Assembly (NCBI GenBank): GCA_017631635.1
Contig: JAGBSX010000056.1
Coordinates: 1-51,841 of the forward strand
Length of the DNA: 51,841 nucleotides
Direction of reading: 5' to 3'
Source: Clostridia bacterium
GTDB lineage: Bacteria; Bacillota; Clostridia; Christensenellales; RUG350
In this document: piece after piece, positions 49,238-51,841 of the stretch
Position numbering within the stretch: the stretch's first letter is position 1
Layout: each line of letters opens with the position of its first letter
The notes under the pieces: model-generated
Told to the model about the DNA's origin: nothing
Databases searched by the model: none
What the model saw: the letters and a program-made list of their open reading frames with translations, nothing else
Translations under genes and position numbers: made by a program

Positions 49238-49447
49238 TTATTGTTTCAACACCTTGTCTGTCAAACTATCGATAATATCTGCCTTTAATAGAGCGATACC
49301 TTTTTCTTTATCGCAAAGCACAATGACAGAATCTCCTGGATTTATATCAAACATAGTTCTTATTTCTTTTGGTATAACGATTTGTCCTTTTTCGCCTACT
49401 TTGCAAATACCAGCAAATTTGTTTTTTTCAGTTTTATTTTTGTTCAT
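49238..49447 (-). CDS. AbrB/SpoVT-type DNA-binding regulator of the ABC cassette
   Basis: A 69-residue swapped-hairpin DNA-binding protein. ICKVGEKGQIVIPKEIRTMF followed by INPGDSVIVL is the AbrB/MazE signature. It is first in the three-gene AT-rich cassette and directly behind a full-consensus promoter with a palindrome downstream, so autoregulation is likely. A MazE-like antitoxin role was considered, but no toxin gene is adjacent. Confidence 0.92.
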   Translation of the reverse strand: MNKNKTEKNKFAGICKVGEKGQIVIPKEIRTMFDINPGDSVIVLCDKEKGIALLKADIIDSLTDKVLKQ

Positions 49448-49462
49448 ATCAAACTCCTTTTT

Positions 49463-49478
49463 GTATAATTAGTTATAC
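49463..49478 (-). promoter_or_regulatory. Candidate operator for the AbrB-like regulator
   Basis: GTATAA and TTATAC arms are separated by 4 bases, just downstream of the -10. AAGTATAA is also repeated on the minus strand at the -10 and at this site. Confidence 0.4.
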
Positions 49479-49489
49479 TTTTCACACTT

Positions 49490-49518
49490 ATTATACTTTT
49501 GCAACAAGTATTTGTCAA
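49490..49518 (-). promoter_or_regulatory. Full-consensus sigma-A promoter for the AbrB-ABC cassette
   Basis: Minus strand: TTGACA (49513-49518), exactly 17 bp, TATAAT (49490-49495). Confidence 0.88.
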
Positions 49519-49529
49519 CCAAATAACAA

Positions 49530-49731
49530 AAAAACACCTTATCTATTAGCGTGATACTCTTAACGGAGTATTCACGCTAAAACTAAGTTTGCCCTTTGGG
49601 CAAGTGAAGTTTCGCCTATGGCGAAGTGGGCAAGCTTAACTTCACTTGTGCGTAGCACAAACTTCACTGCATAGCAACTTCACTTTTGCGTCAGCGAAAA
49701 CTTCACTAACATAAAAACACCTTATCTATTA
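49530..49731. repeat. Mini-hairpin array D flanked by a 19-bp direct repeat
   Basis: AAAAACACCTTATCTATTA occurs at 49530-49548 and 49713-49731. Between them lie a long hairpin (TTAGCGTGA/TTCACGCTAA arms, about 49546-49580) and a hairpin array: TTGCCC-TTT-GGGCAA, TCGCC-TAT-GGCGA, TTGTGC-GTA-GCACAA, TGC-ATA-GCA, TTTTGC-GTCA-GCGAAAA. The hairpins are joined by ACTTCACT or its complement. The build is like arrays A-C but with a different joining sequence. The 348-bp gap 49448-49795 holds this, the cassette promoter and a terminator. Confidence 0.88.
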
Positions 49732-49745
49732 TGATAAAGTGTTTT
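49714..49745 (-). terminator. Terminator of the pyrophosphatase gene
   Basis: AAAACAC(c)TTATC pairs with GATAA(a)GTGTTTT around TATTAT; read on the minus strand it ends in a T run. The left arm is part of the 19-bp direct repeat. Confidence 0.75.
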
Positions 49746-49795
49746 GATAATTATTACTATATCTAGGGGAATATCCCTTGCGTTTTTTATTTTGA

Positions 49796-50350
49796 TTAGT
49801 AATGTGATACGTCGTTTTTGTGTTCTTGGATATATATCTCAAAGTCTTTGATAGCATTGGAGATAGATTCCATAGCCTCTATACAACCACCCATCTCTAG
49901 TATCTCTACCTTCTTGTTCTCTAGTTGTTTGTATACGGTGAGGAAGTGCTTGAGTTCGTCAAATATATGAGTAGGCAGAGCCGACACGTCTCTATATACG
50001 TTGTATTGAGGATCGCCAAATGGTATAGCGATTATCTTCTCATCCATCTCATCACGGTCTCTCATCTTGACTACGCCGATAGGGTAGCATCTCACGAGAG
50101 ACAACTTCTCTATAGGTTGAGAACACAGCACGAATACGTCTAGAGGGTCTTTGTCGTCAGAGTAGGTGCGTGGTATAAATCCGTAGTTCATAGGATAGTG
50201 AGTAGAGGTATACAGTACTCTGTCTAGTATGATGAATCCTGTCTCTTTGTCTAGTTCGTATTTATTTTTGCTACCTTGCTCTATCTCTATACAAGCGACG
50301 AAATCGCTAGGAGTGATACGAGCAGGGCTGATATCTGTCCAAATATTCAT
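49796..50350 (-). CDS. ppa: Inorganic pyrophosphatase, family I
   Basis: A 184-residue soluble enzyme that hydrolyses pyrophosphate released by biosynthetic reactions, pulling them forward. Metal and substrate residues of family I are visible: E and K in IEIEQGSKNKYELDK, YPMNYGFIP, and the triad block DDKDPLDVFVL. Members usually have DGDPLDVLV; here K replaces G. Length is normal. GAGGTGC is the ribosome site. A complementary GCACCTC lies further upstream in the leader. Confidence 0.95.
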   Translation of the reverse strand: MNIWTDISPARITPSDFVACIEIEQGSKNKYELDKETGFIILDRVLYTSTHYPMNYGFIPRTYSDDKDPLDVFVLCSQPIEKLSLVRCYPIGVVKMRDRDEMDEKIIAIPFGDPQYNVYRDVSALPTHIFDELKHFLTVYKQLENKKVEILEMGGCIEAMESISNAIKDFEIYIQEHKNDVSHY

Positions 50351-50353
50351 AAA

Positions 50354-50394
50354 GCACCTCGCATTTTTATATATATTAGCACTTTTTGAGGTGC
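50354..50394 (-). promoter_or_regulatory. Inverted repeat that could mask the ppa ribosome site
   Basis: GCACCTC (50354-50360) carries the complement of the ppa ribosome site. Its partner GAGGTGC is at 50388-50394, 27 bases away. In a transcript starting upstream of 50394 the two arms would pair and cover the ribosome site. The 50351-50518 gap contains nothing else but the spoIIE control region. Confidence 0.4.
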
Positions 50395-50456
50395 GTGTCT
50401 ATAATATTCTTATAATTTTATATGAAATTTAGGGATATTCGCCTCATTTTGCTACT

Positions 50457-50502
50457 TTTTGACAACTTTATTCAATTTTGAAAATCGCTATATATGTATA
50501 AT
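50457..50502 (+). promoter_or_regulatory. Possible Spo0A-type control region of spoIIE
   Basis: TATAAT at 50497-50502 has no -35 at 16-18 bp. TTTTGACAA (50457-50465) is, on the other strand, TTGTCAAAA, one base from the 0A-box core TTGTCGAA. Bacillus spoIIE also has abnormal spacing and 0A boxes. Confidence 0.35.
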
Positions 50503-50518
50503 TGGCTAGGAGGCAGAT

Positions 50519-51841
50519 ATGGTTATTTCGTACAAGCAAATATTTAAGTATATATCCTTTTTCGCACTTTTGTTGATACTCTCTCTAGCCGACCGTGTGG
50601 TACTAGGTGTATTTGCATTAGGGATGTTTTCGGCTCTAGTGTATAGCAAGTTCAATTTGATTGCTCTCGCTCCAGCCTACCTCTTGGCTATCTATCTCAC
50701 TACGTTTTCACTAGGAGACGTGCTACTAGGGATAGTGCCTATAGTGGTGTATTTGGTGGCGTATTGGGTGCACTCATTGGTGCATAGACCTGTGAGGGCT
50801 AGGCATATGACTATATACGCTATACTATCTATTCTCCCTAGGGTGGTGCTAGAGGTACTGGCAGGTGGCGAGTGGTATATAGCCCCTCTCAAGGTATTGG
50901 TATGTAGCGTATACGTATATGCGTGCATATTGAGTGTGTATGCGCTACTGGTGAGGGGTATTAGATATAGATTTTCTAGAGACGAGGCTACCTCTATGCT
51001 GGTGGTCTTGGCTAGTATAATAGCAGGGGTGTACGGTATAGATATATATGGATATAGACCTATCTTTAGCGTGATTAGTATCATCACGCTACTAGGTGCG
51101 CACGTGCTAGGTGTAGGTATAGCCAACGTATTAGGAGTGGCTATAGGCTTGGGAGTAGTGATAGGAGGAGGTCCTGCATCTATGGTGGCAGTCACTTCGC
51201 TAATGGCTTTAGCGACCTCTCTAGTTATCAAAAAATCACCACTACTAGCAGTACTTGCATTGATAGCAGTGGACCTCGTAGGCGCTTATTTGTTTGAGGT
51301 TTACGATATAGGATATATGCACTTGATATCTAGTGGCGTAGGGTGTATAGTTTATCTAGCCCTAGGCAAGCGAAAGAGGGCTAGTCTATCTATGGACTTT
51401 GAGGCTGTGAGAGACAAATACGGCACACGCATTATGGTCAATCGCAATCGCCACGACATATCCTCTAGACTATATGAGGTAGGCAGGATATTTTACGAAA
51501 TGGAGAATCTCATCAAATCGGAAATCAAGGGTATGCCTACCGAAAAGGAGGCTGCCGACGTGCTCACGGCTAGAGTGGTGGGAGAGTATTGCAAGGGATG
51601 TGGCGAGATGGCTAGGTGTGGGCGTATGCTAAGTGGTGGAGCAGATAGCGTACTGAGAGACGTCGTACTGGCAGGGGTGCGAAATGGTAGAGTAGGGCTA
51701 CTAGATTTGCCAGCTTATATCACAGGTAGTTGCCAGAGGGCAAATTCGTTGATAAGCGTAGTCAACAATGCTATTAGAAATTTTGGTGAAAAGTTGGACG
51801 ACAAGAGAAAGTTTGACCTCTCCAAGATAATGCTCGCCGAC
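50519..51841 (+). CDS. spoIIE: Stage II sporulation protein E, N-terminal part (3' end outside window)
   Basis: The frame is open from the ATG at 50519 to the window end: 441 residues without a stop. About ten hydrophobic helices fill residues 10-290, followed by a cytosolic region with VNRNRHDISSRLYEVGRIFY and a Cys pair, CKGC, then MARCGRM. This is the SpoIIE layout: membrane domain, then a central FtsZ-interacting/regulatory region. The PP2C phosphatase domain that dephosphorylates SpoIIAA and activates sigma-F should lie beyond 51841. AGGAGG at 50508-50513 sets the start. It is divergent from ppa. Confidence 0.87.
   Translation, partial: MVISYKQIFKYISFFALLLILSLADRVVLGVFALGMFSALVYSKFNLIALAPAYLLAIYLTTFSLGDVLLGIVPIVVYLVAYWVHSLVHRPVRARHMTIYAILSILPRVVLEVLAGGEWYIAPLKVLVCSVYVYACILSVYALLVRGIRYRFSRDEATSMLVVLASIIAGVYGIDIYGYRPIFSVISIITLLGAHVLGVGIANVLGVAIGLGVVIGGGPASMVAVTSLMALATSLVIKKSPLLAVLALIAVDLVGAYLFEVYDIGYMHLISSGVGCIVYLALGKRKRASLSMDFEAVRDKYGTRIMVNRNRHDISSRLYEVGRIFYEMENLIKSEIKGMPTEKEAADVLTARVVGEYCKGCGEMARCGRMLSGGADSVLRDVVLAGVRNGRVGLLDLPAYITGSCQRANSLISVVNNAIRNFGEKLDDKRKFDLSKIMLAD

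Noticed and set aside
49238-49447. AbrB-like protein as the antitoxin of a toxin-antitoxin pair
   Set aside because: The neighbouring genes are an ABC ATPase and permease, and no toxin-sized frame is adjacent.

Overview
The window reads as chromosomal DNA from an anaerobic, endospore-forming member of the Clostridia, probably an uncultured gut lineage. Visible support includes spoIIE (N-terminal part), ylbJ, cwlD, a BirA/BioY biotin module with its operator, a glycine riboswitch upstream of an AGCS symporter, the Firmicutes-type (class II) GalT, and AGGAGG-type ribosome binding sites with many sigma-A promoters. Most genes share a distinctive style: CTA-rich leucine, ATA-rich isoleucine and frequent CTAG tetranucleotides. 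Three AT-rich blocks break that style (about 13.8-16.3 kb, 35.4-36.1 kb and 47.7-49.5 kb) and look acquired. No insertion sequence, transposase, integrase, phage gene or CRISPR array was seen.

Layout. 1-5.5 kb: 3' end of a P-type cation ATPase, galE, then an apparent operon galT / M29 aminopeptidase / PHP phosphatase. 5.7-10.2 kb: a 1350-residue modular surface protein followed by an array of mini-hairpins. 10.2-13.4 kb: a small unknown gene and ylbJ, an acidic zinc-ribbon protein, a 490-bp AT-rich divergent spacer with three perfect DnaA boxes, and cwlD. 13.4-16.4 kb: tRNA-Ser(UGA) with a broken tandem copy of its 5' half, then an AT-rich island (structured leader RNA, leucine-rich-repeat lipoprotein, HEPN-like protein). 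16.5-22.7 kb: an unknown membrane protein, glgB, and a three-gene operon (PlsC-like acyltransferase, N-formylglutamate-amidohydrolase-like protein, a membrane protein of repeated barrel-like segments). 22.8-27.7 kb: SulP permease and a heterodimeric ABC exporter. 27.8-35.3 kb: a strongly promoted small membrane protein, then a four-gene unit built around a YwaF/TMEM164-like membrane domain fused to an ABC ATPase. 35.35-36.16 kb: a four-helix-bundle protein gene between two inverted mini-hairpin arrays. 36.2-42.7 kb: SGNH hydrolase and LacX-like mutarotase, riboswitch-controlled AGCS symporter, CapD/WbpM-type dehydratase, ROK kinase. 42.8-47.6 kb: trmL, birA-bioY, DEAD-box helicase, ferredoxin-domain aldo/keto reductase. 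47.7-49.7 kb: AT-rich AbrB-like / ABC-2 cassette and another hairpin array. 49.8-51.8 kb: inorganic pyrophosphatase and the start of spoIIE.

How the genes work together. GalE, GalT, the mutarotase-like protein and GlgB point to use of galactose-type sugars and glycogen branching, although no galK is present. ylbJ, cwlD and spoIIE are sporulation genes. birA and bioY share one BirA operator, so biotin ligation and uptake are controlled together. The least expected items are the YwaF-like/ABC fusion operon, the inverted covarying hairpin arrays around the four-helix-bundle gene, the structured RNA beside tRNA-Ser, and the DnaA-box cluster with no dnaA nearby. Domain assignments were made by eye from translated sequence; no database search was run.
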